Assembly: GCA_963777725.1 (NCBI GenBank)
Contig: CAVZRR010000018.1
Span: forward strand, 95,066-159,065
Reading direction: 5' to 3'
DNA: 64,000 nucleotides
Source: RPQJ01 sp963777725
GTDB lineage: Bacteria > Pseudomonadota > Gammaproteobacteria > Steroidobacterales > Steroidobacteraceae
Under the pieces are notes generated by a model that saw nothing but the letters and a program-made list of their open reading frames with translations, was not told where the DNA came from and searched no databases. Below are positions 25,329 to 34,187 of this stretch, piece by piece. Position 1 is the first letter of the stretch. The number at the start of each line of letters is the position of its first letter. A program made the translations under genes and the position numbers.

Positions 25329-25354
25329 GGGACAGCCTGGCTGCGCTGTCCCCT
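25327..25354. repeat. GGGGACA-type hairpin after vapC
   Basis: Arms AGGGGACAGC (25327-25336) and GCTGTCCCCT (25345-25354) with an eight-base loop, beginning at the vapC stop codon and followed by TTT. It may end vapBC transcription. The stem resembles the palindromes at 11449 and 18149. Confidence 0.7.
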
Positions 25355-25373
25355 TTCCGCTGCGTGGAGCCGC

Positions 25374-26690
25374 CTAGAACGGCAGTACGACCGGAACGAA
25401 GACGTGGTCCCGCTCGGTCACCGTGATGCGCACGTACGTGAACAGGGTGTTCCCGGGTGTGAAAGCCGCTGCGTAGTCGCTCGTGACCGAGAAGCGCATC
25501 CGATAGAACGACAGGTCGCCGGACAGCAACGAGTCCAGGCTGCGCAGGGCTGTGTGGTACGTGGCAGGAAACTCGATCTTGACGAAGATACCCCCCGTCC
25601 GGGCGGCGAGTTCGGCAGCCGCCTCATAGCTCGAGATCGCAACGATGGGCGTCGATGCCGCACGGCTCGCGGCTGCGAGCACGAGGCGGTCCGACGGCTC
25701 GATCCAGGTGTTGCTGATCAGGACGACGGTCGGCGGCGCGACCGGAGGCTGGCTGGTGATGACACCCAGCATTTCTTGCACGGCCGGCACGACTGGACTG
25801 GATCCGCCAACGCGCTCGCCGAGTCCCCGGGCTGGATCGAGCAGTGAGCGGCCATCGTTGACGAAATCACCATGGGTCTGCAGTGCCGATCCGGAAGTTC
25901 GCTCCCTGAATTCGGCCAGCGCGACGCTGTTGGTCCCGGTGAAGCGCTCCAGGAAGTCGATGATCGCGTCGACTCGGCGTGGGTCGGCGTGCTCGTTCGT
26001 GACGATGCTCCCCTGGTCGACCAGCAGGCCTGCCGCAAATGGTCGTCGGGGCGCCGCAGGTACGAGCCCGAAGGCTTCTGGCGAACCCGTCAACGGCGAC
26101 CAGCTGGCGATTTCCTGCCCAGTGCGGTCGTTGACGCAAAGGCCCCATCCGCATTCGATGGCAGGCAATTCGAACATGGCGTCCGTCAGGCCGAGCAGCG
26201 GCTGGCCCGACTCGTCGAGCACGGCGATGTCGGTCTCGAACACGAGCGTTCGTCCGTCGGCACTCTGGCTCACGGCGCGCGTCCCCAGCACCGCGGCGGT
26301 GGAAGCGTTGCGAGGCACCAGCGTCACTTGTCCCTGGGTCGCGCGACTTTCAGCGACCTGCACGCGAACGCTGGCACTGTCGTGGTATCCCCAAGCAAAG
26401 GCCCGTACGTCGACCGGACCAGCCCGCACCGAGCCGAAGGCCACGGAGCCATCCGCGCCGGTCGTGGCCCCGCCGCCGTTTCCGGCCGGGTCAGAAATAG
26501 TGGCCCAGGCGCCCGCGACCGGGATTCCCGCGGTATCGACGACTCGAACGACCAGATCGCCCGCAGCGAGCCGGGGCGCCGCGCCCGAGTAGTCCGGGTA
26601 ACGGGTCGAGTTGCCGGAACCGTCGGCACAGGCCGAAAGCAGGGCAACGAGAGGCCCGATGAGCAGAAACGCAGTCAGTGGGCGACGCAT
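25374..26690 (-). CDS. Lipoprotein with carboxypeptidase-regulatory-like and VWA-like regions, paralogue A
   Basis: A 438-residue predicted lipoprotein (lipobox LLSAC, Cys21). Residues about 45-125 form a carboxypeptidase-regulatory-like beta-sandwich (LVVRVVDTAGIPVAGAWATI), and residues about 240-400 resemble a von Willebrand A-type fold (FAAGLLVDQGS strand, TVVLISNTW strand), though a canonical MIDAS DxSxS is not evident. The whole layout is shared with the interrupted gene at 34188-35710. The second of two close ATGs was chosen because GGAGG lies seven bases upstream. Its promoter region has a four-unit TGAATC decamer array. Surface-protein function is inferred only. Confidence 0.8.
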   Translation of the reverse strand: MRRPLTAFLLIGPLVALLSACADGSGNSTRYPDYSGAAPRLAAGDLVVRVVDTAGIPVAGAWATISDPAGNGGGATTGADGSVAFGSVRAGPVDVRAFAWGYHDSASVRVQVAESRATQGQVTLVPRNASTAAVLGTRAVSQSADGRTLVFETDIAVLDESGQPLLGLTDAMFELPAIECGWGLCVNDRTGQEIASWSPLTGSPEAFGLVPAAPRRPFAAGLLVDQGSIVTNEHADPRRVDAIIDFLERFTGTNSVALAEFRERTSGSALQTHGDFVNDGRSLLDPARGLGERVGGSSPVVPAVQEMLGVITSQPPVAPPTVVLISNTWIEPSDRLVLAAASRAASTPIVAISSYEAAAELAARTGGIFVKIEFPATYHTALRSLDSLLSGDLSFYRMRFSVTSDYAAAFTPGNTLFTYVRITVTERDHVFVPVVLPF

Positions 26691-26757
26691 GGCCATTCCT
26701 CCTTCGCAGTGCGTGTCGGTCGCCTGCGATTTGGAACGGTCGAACTCGAGCTGGCAA

Positions 26758-26793
26758 TGAATCGCGCTGAAACGTTATTAATCGCTGTGAATG
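26758..26793 (+). promoter_or_regulatory. TGAATC decamer array A (upstream of the 26690 lipoprotein gene)
   Basis: Four hexamers at exact 10-bp spacing: TGAATC (26758), TGAAAC (26768), TTAATC (26778), TGAATG (26788). They lie 68-103 bp upstream of the lipoprotein start codon, on the strand opposite to its coding strand. Such tandem repeats one helical turn apart are typical binding sites of OmpR/PhoB/CadC-type winged-helix regulators. Confidence 0.6.
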
Positions 26794-26861
26794 GTCGTAG
26801 CCGATGATCCGAATGACCGCAGCACGGGACCTTGGGAGCCCTCTGGCGGCTCAACAACGAT

Positions 26862-28811
26862 TCAGTTCAGCCCGAGTCGCTGAACGACCGCTCGAAATCG
26901 AGGCTCGTCGCGCAGCCCTTCGAGTCCCGGATCGATGTTCAGGAAACCGATCATCTGCGAGTGATCTTCGAGCGCAGCCTCGAGCGCGGCCAGGGCCGGC
27001 TCGCGCTCGCCGAGCGCCGCGTGGATCAGGGCGATGTCATACCTGACCCCGAAGTCCTGCGCGCCGAGCTCCGCCAGTCGCGCAATCTCGGCGCGCGCCG
27101 CGTCGGTTCGCCCGGCGAGCGCATAGGCGCGACCGAGATTCGACAAGCTGCCCGGAGCCCTGGCCGAAAATCCTTCCAGCAGCCGGAGCGCTTGCTCGGG
27201 CTCGTTCCGATAGATGTGGACCCGCGCCAGGTGGTGCCGCGGCAGCGCGGCCTCGGGCGCCGCCTCGACGAGACCAGCGAGCTGCTGGTAGGCCGTGTCC
27301 AGTCGTCCCGCGTAGCTGAGCACCATGCCGACGTTCGCCGCGAACGACAGCGACATCGGCTCGAGCAACTGTGCCTGCCGCGCTTCCGACAGCGCTTCCG
27401 GGATCTGGCCTTGCATCAGGTGACTGTTCGCGAGCCACATGACGGCCTGCGCATACGATGGCCGCAGCTCGAGCGCGAACCGGTAAAGTCGCTCACCCTC
27501 GCGCCAGTCACGATCGAATTGCGTCGCGACGTGGCCGAGCGAAGCGTGGGCTTCGGCGAGCCGGTCGTCGAGTTCGATCGCGCGCCGGGCTGCGGACCGT
27601 GCGCGCGGAAACGCCGCAGCCGGCGGCCGCAGGTTGAACACAGCCAGCACCGCCATCGCGTCGGCCAACCCGACGTAGGGCAACGCGAACGAGGAATCGC
27701 GTGCCGCTGCCTTCTCGAAGTCTTCGATCGCGCGCAGGAACCCGTCTTCGGACTTGCGATTCCAGTGGTAGCGGCCGTTGAGATAAAGCCGCCACGCCTC
27801 CGGATCCACGGTGTCGTGTCGCGCGAGGCGATCGCGCTGCTCGTCCGACAGCTCGATCGACAAGGCCCTGACTACATGGTTTGCGAGCGACTCCTGCACG
27901 GCAAAGAAGTCGCCGAGCGGCTCGTTGAATTGTCCCGACCAGAGCGAGCGCCCGTCGCGCACGTCGAGCAGCCGGGCGGTCAGGCGCAGGCGATCCTTGT
28001 CCACCTGGACGTGGCCGTCGAGCACGGCGGCCACCCTGAGGGTCCGGCCGGCCTCCAGCGGATCGACGCCGGCGCCGGCGAAGCGGCGCACCGAACTGAG
28101 CGGCGACACGATGATGCCGGGCAACTCGCTCAGTCGGTTGATCATCGTCTCGGTAATGCCGAGTTCGATCGCCGCGTTTGCGTCGGGCTCGAGCAGCGGC
28201 TTGAACGGCAGGACGGCCATCGTGGCCGGCAGCCCATGCGGTTGCCGTGAGCCGCGCAGCCAAAGTGCTGCGCCCGTCACGGCAGCGAGCGTTGCGCCAC
28301 CGGCAACCAGCACCCATCGGCGCGAGCGTCGTGGCATGGCGTGCGAGCCCGGGGAAGATGGTTGCAGCCCGGGCGTGGCCGGCCGTTCAATGGCCATCAC
28401 TTGTGGCGGTTCGGGCGTAGGTGGCGTCGTCGCTGGCACGGGCTCCGGAGGCGGAGCCGTCAAGGCCGGAGTCTCGCCAGCATCGGCGACCGTGTCGGCG
28501 ATGAACTGGTAGCCACGACCGGCGATCGTGACGATGAATCGCGGCGCGTCGCGTGAGTCACCCAGGACTTTGCGGATGTTGTAGATCGCCTGGTTGAGGT
28601 TGTTTTCCTCGACCACGACCCGCGACCAGACCGCCTTGAGCAGCTCGTCCTTGCTGACCATGCGCGCGCGGTGCTCGACAAGGTAGGCGAGCACGTCGTA
28701 GGCGCGGGCGGAGAGGGGCAGCGTTCGTCCTTCCGGATCGGACAGTCGGCGCCGCCCGAGGTCGAGCCGGTATCCCTCGAAGACGTAAGCCGTCGGCGCG
28801 CTGTTGTCCAT
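26862..28811 (-). CDS. CadC-like transmembrane transcriptional regulator with TPR domain
   Basis: A 649-residue regulator. Residues about 8-105 are an OmpR/PhoB-type winged helix (LPLSARAYDVLAYLVEH, VVVEENNLNQAIYNIRKVLGD, GYQFIA), followed by a Pro-rich linker, one membrane helix near 165-185 and a large periplasmic part. That part begins with an adenylate cyclase-associated/TolB-like segment (MAVLPFKPLLEPD) and ends with TPR repeats (about 330-640). This is the ToxR/CadC membrane-bound one-component layout, in which a periplasmic signal is passed directly to DNA. The ATG at 28811 is preferred over 28856 because the winged helix starts right after it. It is divergent from a TonB receptor and adjacent to decamer array A, so it is the obvious candidate to bind the arrays. 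Confidence 0.88.
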   Translation of the reverse strand: MDNSAPTAYVFEGYRLDLGRRRLSDPEGRTLPLSARAYDVLAYLVEHRARMVSKDELLKAVWSRVVVEENNLNQAIYNIRKVLGDSRDAPRFIVTIAGRGYQFIADTVADAGETPALTAPPPEPVPATTPPTPEPPQVMAIERPATPGLQPSSPGSHAMPRRSRRWVLVAGGATLAAVTGAALWLRGSRQPHGLPATMAVLPFKPLLEPDANAAIELGITETMINRLSELPGIIVSPLSSVRRFAGAGVDPLEAGRTLRVAAVLDGHVQVDKDRLRLTARLLDVRDGRSLWSGQFNEPLGDFFAVQESLANHVVRALSIELSDEQRDRLARHDTVDPEAWRLYLNGRYHWNRKSEDGFLRAIEDFEKAAARDSSFALPYVGLADAMAVLAVFNLRPPAAAFPRARSAARRAIELDDRLAEAHASLGHVATQFDRDWREGERLYRFALELRPSYAQAVMWLANSHLMQGQIPEALSEARQAQLLEPMSLSFAANVGMVLSYAGRLDTAYQQLAGLVEAAPEAALPRHHLARVHIYRNEPEQALRLLEGFSARAPGSLSNLGRAYALAGRTDAARAEIARLAELGAQDFGVRYDIALIHAALGEREPALAALEAALEDHSQMIGFLNIDPGLEGLRDEPRFRAVVQRLGLN

Positions 28812-29048
28812 GTTCCCTGCGCAAGCCTTGGGCGCCCGGGGTGCGGTCCCTGGCATTTGACGTGCGGTTCCGCAGCCTACGGCCTCTGTCGGCCGCGCTC
28901 AAGACTGATGCGAGGCGCTGGCGATCTGCGCTGTAATCCATCGCGCGACTCATCGATTCCCCGATTGTCTTGCGCGTCGCCGGCGTGTATTGATTGGTCG
29001 CTGCGCAGGAGCGCACGGGACCAGCGAAGAAGCAGTCGGGGGAATCCG

Positions 29049-31989
29049 ATGATGTGCGTTGGGACGCGCCGATGGTGGAACGCAGCTGCGGCGGCCGCGG
29101 TCATGCTCGTCCTGAGTCCATCCAGCGCTGGTGCGAACGACCCGCCGCTCGAGGAGATCGAGGTCACCGGCTCGCGCATCATCCGTCGCGATTTCACGTC
29201 GGCGAGCCCGATCGTTTCCGTGCCGTCGACCACCTTCGCGGAGACGGGATCCGTGTCCGTCGAGCGAACGCTGGCGATGCTGCCGCAGTTCGTGCCGACG
29301 GTAACCGGCACGTCCAACGACCCGTCGAACGACGGCCAGGCGAATCTCTCGCTGCGCGGCATCGGCGTATCGCAGACCCTGGTGCTGGTGGATGGCAAGC
29401 GACTCATGCCGGCCGACGGCCGCGGCTCGGTGGACCTGAACGTCCTCCCGCCCGCGCTGATCGAAAGTGTCGAGGTGGTGTCCGGCGGCGCGTCCGCTGT
29501 GTACGGCTCCGACGCGATTGCCGGTGTCGTCAACTTCCGGCTGCGCGACGAGATCGAGGGGATCGAGTTCGACGCCGACTGGTCGCAGACGGAGCGAGGC
29601 GACGGACAGGAGTACTCGGCCGGTCTCATCGCCGGCACGTCGTTCGCCGACGGTCGCGGCGACGTCGTGGCGTACGTCGGTTACGCCGAGCGCGAGCAGG
29701 TCAACCAAGGCGACCGGCGCCACACGAAGTATCCGTACGTCTATTACCCGGGCGAGACCAACGGCTACGGCCCGGGCGGCGCGTTCCTCGGCGGAGGTTC
29801 CGGCCGCACCGAGGACGGCTACTTCGTCGTCTTCTCCAACCCCGTCGTGTTCAGCCAGCTGTTCGCGTCATACGGCTATCCACCGGGCACGGCGCCGTAC
29901 TACCCGGGGATCGGCGTCAACGAGGATCGAACGATCTTCACGTTCGGCGACGACGTGACACCGGGCAGCGTCGTCAACTATCGAGGGGAGATCGATCCGG
30001 TCATGTACAACGACCGGCTCGTGACCTACAACACGGCACCGTTGACGGCACTTGCAGCTGCCGCTCGAGCGGACGTCGCTGTTCCTGCGGGGCCAGTACG
30101 AGCGTTTCGGCGTCGGCCGAGGCGTACGCGCAGGCGATCTACGCCGATTACAGCGCGACGCGCCAGCTGCCGCCCGCGGACTCCGGCATCCTGCTGATGC
30201 CGATGAGCAACCCATACATGCCGCCGGACATGCGACCCTCGCCGAGTCCCGCGCCAACCCGAGCGTGCCGTTCCGTTTTTTCGCCCGTCCGACCGTGCTC
30301 GGCCCGCGTACGGCGCAGAACGACCGGGAAATGCTGCAACTCACGGTCGGCCTGCGCGGGCAGGTGTTCGCGGACTGGCGCTACGACGTCTACGCCCAGT
30401 CCGGTCGCAACGAGCGAACCGAGCGGCAGGACGGCATCACGCTGGTCTCGAAGTACGAGGAACTGCTGTTCGCGGCCGACGGCGGACGGTCGATCTGCGG
30501 CGGGCTCGACGTGTTCGGCAAGAACCGCATCACGGCGGAATGCGCGGCCTACGTGGCCACGTCGGCCGAGAACGAGGCGCAGGTGGACCAGACGATTGCG
30601 GAGGCCTCGCTCAGCGGCCCGCTGCTCGACCTGCCCGCCGGCGAGCTGCAGCTGGCCGCCGGCGTGTTCTACAAGCGCGACGAGTTCGAGTACGTTCCCG
30701 ATCCCGTGCTCGCCGCGGTCGTGCCCGCGGTTCCCGGCGTCATCGGTCCGCGACCGGACGTCTCAGGATTCGGCGCCGGCGCCGCGCGGAGCGGCAACGA
30801 GACGAACACCGACCTGTACGTGGAGGCACGGGCACCACTGCTGCGCGACTCGGGGAAGGGCCGCTTACTGGAACTGGGCGCCGGCTACCGCTACTCGCAG
30901 TACGAGCAGGCCGGCGGCGCGGATTCGTACAAGGCCGAACTCAACTTCCGGCAGAGTCCCGCGGTGATGTGGCGCGGTTCGTTCCAGCACGCGGTCCGTG
31001 CGCCGAGCGTGGAGGAACTGTACTACCCGGAGATCGCCGGGCAGTTCGTGGTCCCGATCCCGGACCCCTGCAGCGTCTCGAGTCCGCAGCGCACGGGGCC
31101 GGACCAGCAGCAGGTCGAGGCGCTCTGTCTCGCGCAGGGACTGCCGCCGACATTGCTGCCGACGTACAACTTCATCCTGCGCCGCGTCGATGGCGTGAGC
31201 GGCGGAAACCCGGACCTGGAGCCCGAGCAAGCGGACACCCTGACGGCCGGCATCGTGCTCGATCCGGCCTTCGAGCATCCGGCGCTCGCCGATCTGCAAC
31301 TCGCCATCGACTGGTATCGCATCGATTTCGGCAACGGCATCGGCCGCTGGGAGACAGAGTCGGCGGTCGAGCGCTGTTTCGATTCTGCCTACAACCCCGG
31401 CTACGATCCGTCGTACCCGTACTGCACGTTCGTCACTCGGGTCCCCACCGTCGGGGATCTGTACGCGCTCGAGTTTGACCGCAACATCGGTGGCGTCGAC
31501 ACGTCCGGGGTCGACGTACAGATCGACTGGGCCATGGACGTGGGTCCCGGCCGCCTCGACGCCAACGGCTACCTGACCTACGTGCAGAAGTGGGAGGCGA
31601 CCGAGCCGGACGGTCGCAAGGTCGACTACGTCGGCACGATCGGCAATCGCGGCCTTGGCGGCGCGATTCCGCGCTGGCGTTCGGTGCTAGGCCTGCGCTA
31701 TCAGTGGCAGGCGGTGACCGTCTTCACGCGCTGGCAGCACGTCGATGCCATGCGCGACGCCGAGTATCGGGATTTCCGCGTGCCGACCTACGACTATTTC
31801 GACGTCGGCGCGAGCTACGTCATCGATGCTGGTGTCTTGAGCGGGCTTACCGCGTCGGCCGGAATCGAGAACCTCGGCGACGAGGCGCCACCGTTGTTCC
31901 CGAGCTATCCGCAGGCGAACACCGACCCGTCGCAGTACGACGTGCTCGGACGCCGTTACTTCGTCAGCCTGGGATACCGGTTCCAGTGA
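29049..31989 (+). pseudogene. TonB-dependent outer-membrane receptor, interrupted by three frameshifts
   Basis: A roughly 980-codon receptor gene. The N-terminus has a signal peptide, a TonB box-like EEIEVTGSRI and a plug domain (LSLRGIGVSQTLVLVDGKR, SVEVVSGGASAVYGSDAIAGVVN); the C-terminal barrel ends in SLGYRFQ with the final aromatic residue expected of outer-membrane barrels. The reading frame changes at about 30047, 30107 and 30236 (net +1), and protein homology continues across all three. Short homopolymers are involved, so sequencing error is as likely as decay. The start has GGGGGA six bases upstream. It is divergent from the CadC-like regulator, and its stop overlaps the next ATG (TGATG). 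The substrate is unknown. Confidence 0.85.
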
Positions 31990-33332
31990 TGCCGTTGCTG
32001 CGAGTGGCGCCTGCCGCGGCGATCGTGCTGCTGGCCGGCGCTTGCACCATGCAGGCTGGCGAGCCCGATTCCGCGCAAGCACCCATCATGGTGCGAACAT
32101 CGGGGCAGCTGGCCGAGGCGCTGCAACCGGTAAATGTCGGACGCCGAATCCTCGTCGCGCGCGGCGCGTACCGGGTCGACCGGCCGCTGCAGGTGCCGGA
32201 TGGCGCCACGCTCGAGGGAGAGGGCGTCATGACGTTCGACGCGGACGGGTTGCCGGCCGGCTTCGCGACTGGCACGGAAACCGTGCTGCGCGTGATCGCG
32301 GGCTTCCACGGACAGGTCCTGACCCTGGGACACGGCAGCGCACTGCGCGGCCTGCGCGTGCTCGACCTGGCGAACACGCCGTCGCGGCCGTCGCTGCGCC
32401 AGGGCAACGTCGTGTACGTTGTCTCGCGCGCGCCCGGCGACGTCATCGCGGCTTCAATCATGGAGTGCGAACTGGTGAACCCCAACCTCGTGGGCTTCAG
32501 CGACGCGGGACCCCATGGGCATGGCGTGGTAGCGCTTACGCTGAACCCGAATCTCGGGGCGCCGCCCGCGGCCCACGAGGGTGCGCGGGTCAGCGTCCAT
32601 GTGTGGCGCTCCATCGTCCGCACGCACACCGGCGCGGTCGTATTTGCCAACAACTTCGCCTCGCGCGGCGCCGTAATGGTCGCACTCGAGGGCAACAGAT
32701 TCGAGGGCTACCTGACGGTGGGGGCTGGCGTGAGCCGGCCAGACGCGGTGACCGGCTCGCTGACGCGCATCGAGTCGCGTGGCAATCGCTACCTTCGCTC
32801 GGGTCGCGATCGGTACGGCTGGTTACTGCTCGGCGGCAGCACGTCGCCGCATTTCCTCGAGCCCGGCATTCCAGGCGCCGCACGCACCAAGTTGCTGGTC
32901 GATTCAACCGACGACCGCATCGAGGGCTTTCGGCAGGGCATCCAGGCGGCGGCGGCGCGCCGCATCGGTGACCAGAGCTCGCTGCTGGTGGACAACCGGT
33001 TGGAACTGCGGCTGCGTGGAACGCGTATCCGCAGCGATGGCGAGGGCGCCGCCGACCTTGTCCTGCAAGGCGCCATGAGCGAGGTCGCCCAGGCCGAGGG
33101 TCCCGGTGAGTTCCCGGCGGGCAACCGCAACGTACTGCGCGTCGTGATGCAGGACGTCTCGGGCAGTGGCCAGCGACGCAACGTCTACGCGAACGTCGTG
33201 GGGCCCAAGGGATTCGAAAACCAGGGCGTCGGCAACCGTCTGGAAGTCACCGGCGATGCGACGTCGTTCGTTCGATCGAACGGCAGCATCGACCCGCCGC
33301 CCAACGCGCAGTTTTTCGTCGACACGCCATAG
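31989..33332 (+). CDS. Beta-helix lipoprotein
   Basis: A 447-residue exported protein. The N-terminal hydrophobic segment ends in LLAGAC, a probable but imperfect lipobox (Cys19). The rest has the repetitive short-strand pattern of a right-handed parallel beta-helix, of the pectate-lyase or polysaccharide-binding kind (for example DGATLEGEGVMTFD, GSALRGLRVLDLANT). No catalytic residues can be assigned. It overlaps the TonB receptor stop codon, so the two are co-translated; a plausible view is a surface glycan-handling partner of the receptor, inferred from fold and neighbourhood. Confidence 0.78.
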   Translation: MPLLRVAPAAAIVLLAGACTMQAGEPDSAQAPIMVRTSGQLAEALQPVNVGRRILVARGAYRVDRPLQVPDGATLEGEGVMTFDADGLPAGFATGTETVLRVIAGFHGQVLTLGHGSALRGLRVLDLANTPSRPSLRQGNVVYVVSRAPGDVIAASIMECELVNPNLVGFSDAGPHGHGVVALTLNPNLGAPPAAHEGARVSVHVWRSIVRTHTGAVVFANNFASRGAVMVALEGNRFEGYLTVGAGVSRPDAVTGSLTRIESRGNRYLRSGRDRYGWLLLGGSTSPHFLEPGIPGAARTKLLVDSTDDRIEGFRQGIQAAAARRIGDQSSLLVDNRLELRLRGTRIRSDGEGAADLVLQGAMSEVAQAEGPGEFPAGNRNVLRVVMQDVSGSGQRRNVYANVVGPKGFENQGVGNRLEVTGDATSFVRSNGSIDPPPNAQFFVDTP

Positions 33333-33395
33333 CCGACCTGCGCTCCAACGTGCAACGGACCCAGCCCTCCCTGGCCGGGCCCGTCACTCGGTGGG

Positions 33396-33929
33396 TCAAT
33401 ACATCCGTACGCCCGTCGAACGAGCGCAACCGGACGGAGACGGGTTGGTCGTCGAGGTTCCGGCGAAGAACCTCACGCTGCCGCTGGAGGTGAACTCGTC
33501 GTTCGTGTGCAACTCCACGGTCTGGTCGAGGCGCTGGTAACCCCGCTTGTATCGGAACGGAGATAACTGGCTGTCGAACTGGATGAAGGCCTGGAACGCA
33601 AACTGGTAGGAGGTCCGGCCGGTTCGCTCCCAGTAGCCGTGCCCCGGGCCGCGCTGTCCCGGTTCAAACGCGACGTTCGAGTTGGTCTCCGTCATGGTTC
33701 CGCCGGCCGCGAAGGTCAAGTAGGCGGTGACCGATGGCACGCCTGCAACGTCCTGTCCGGTCGCGCAGACGACTGGCTGGATGGTCACGACCCAGGTCCC
33801 TTGGAGCGGTGCCGGTGCCTGCGATCGCCCAAACGCCAATCGGTTCTCCTCGTGTGCCAGAACAGCGGTGGAGTTACCTGTGAACGCCATCGCGAAGGCC
33901 ATCGCAAGCAGGATTTTCTTGGTATTCAT
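33396..33929 (-). CDS. Secreted hypothetical protein
   Basis: A 177-residue protein with a clear signal peptide (MNTKKILLAMAFAMAFTG, cleavage after about residue 25). The mature part is short, beta-rich and contains GTWVVTIQPVVC and FAAGGTMTETN, reminiscent of small lipocalin-like or calycin domains; I cannot name a family. GGAGA lies seven bases before the ATG. It is convergent with the beta-helix gene and divergent from the second VWA lipoprotein gene, sharing an intergenic region that holds two decamer arrays. Confidence 0.8.
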   Translation of the reverse strand: MNTKKILLAMAFAMAFTGNSTAVLAHEENRLAFGRSQAPAPLQGTWVVTIQPVVCATGQDVAGVPSVTAYLTFAAGGTMTETNSNVAFEPGQRGPGHGYWERTGRTSYQFAFQAFIQFDSQLSPFRYKRGYQRLDQTVELHTNDEFTSSGSVRFFAGTSTTNPSPSGCARSTGVRMY

Positions 33930-34016
33930 GATCGTTGTCTCCGGAAGAACGGCGGAATTGCCATTCCTTCGGTCGTGAATTTGCCGCGGAGGATGCCGCA
34001 GGTCTTTCAGTAGATC

Positions 34017-34042
34017 TGAATCATCGTGAATCGCCGTGAAAT
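34017..34042 (+). promoter_or_regulatory. TGAATC decamer array B (upstream of the 33929 secreted-protein gene)
   Basis: TGAATC (34017), TGAATC (34027) and TGAAAT (34037), exactly 10 bp apart. The array lies 88-113 bp upstream of the minus-strand secreted-protein start, again on the strand opposite to coding. Confidence 0.6.
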
Positions 34043-34071
34043 CGTCCCTGCAAGGCGGGTCGGGGCCGGGT

Positions 34072-34097
34072 GGTTCAGCACGATTCAGAACGATTCA
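34072..34097 (-). promoter_or_regulatory. TGAATC decamer array C (upstream of the 34188 lipoprotein gene)
   Basis: Read on the minus strand: TGAATC (34097-34092), TGAATC (34087-34082), TGAACC (34077-34072), exactly 10 bp apart. It lies 91-116 bp upstream of the plus-strand lipoprotein start, on the non-coding strand as in arrays A and B. On the coding strand, arrays A and C both end in GATTCATTGC. Confidence 0.6.
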
Positions 34098-34187
34098 TTG
34101 CGCGCCAAAGAAGTCCCGGCTGTTGCCATTCAGTCTGGCACCACGGTGATCGGCCACCGGCATTGGGACACTCGAGAGGTAATGGCA

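Noticed and set aside
28812..29048. Decamer array in the regulator-TonB receptor gap
   Set aside because: AATC-like hexamers occur near 28950-28972 but at 8-bp spacing and with poor match, so no array is claimed.
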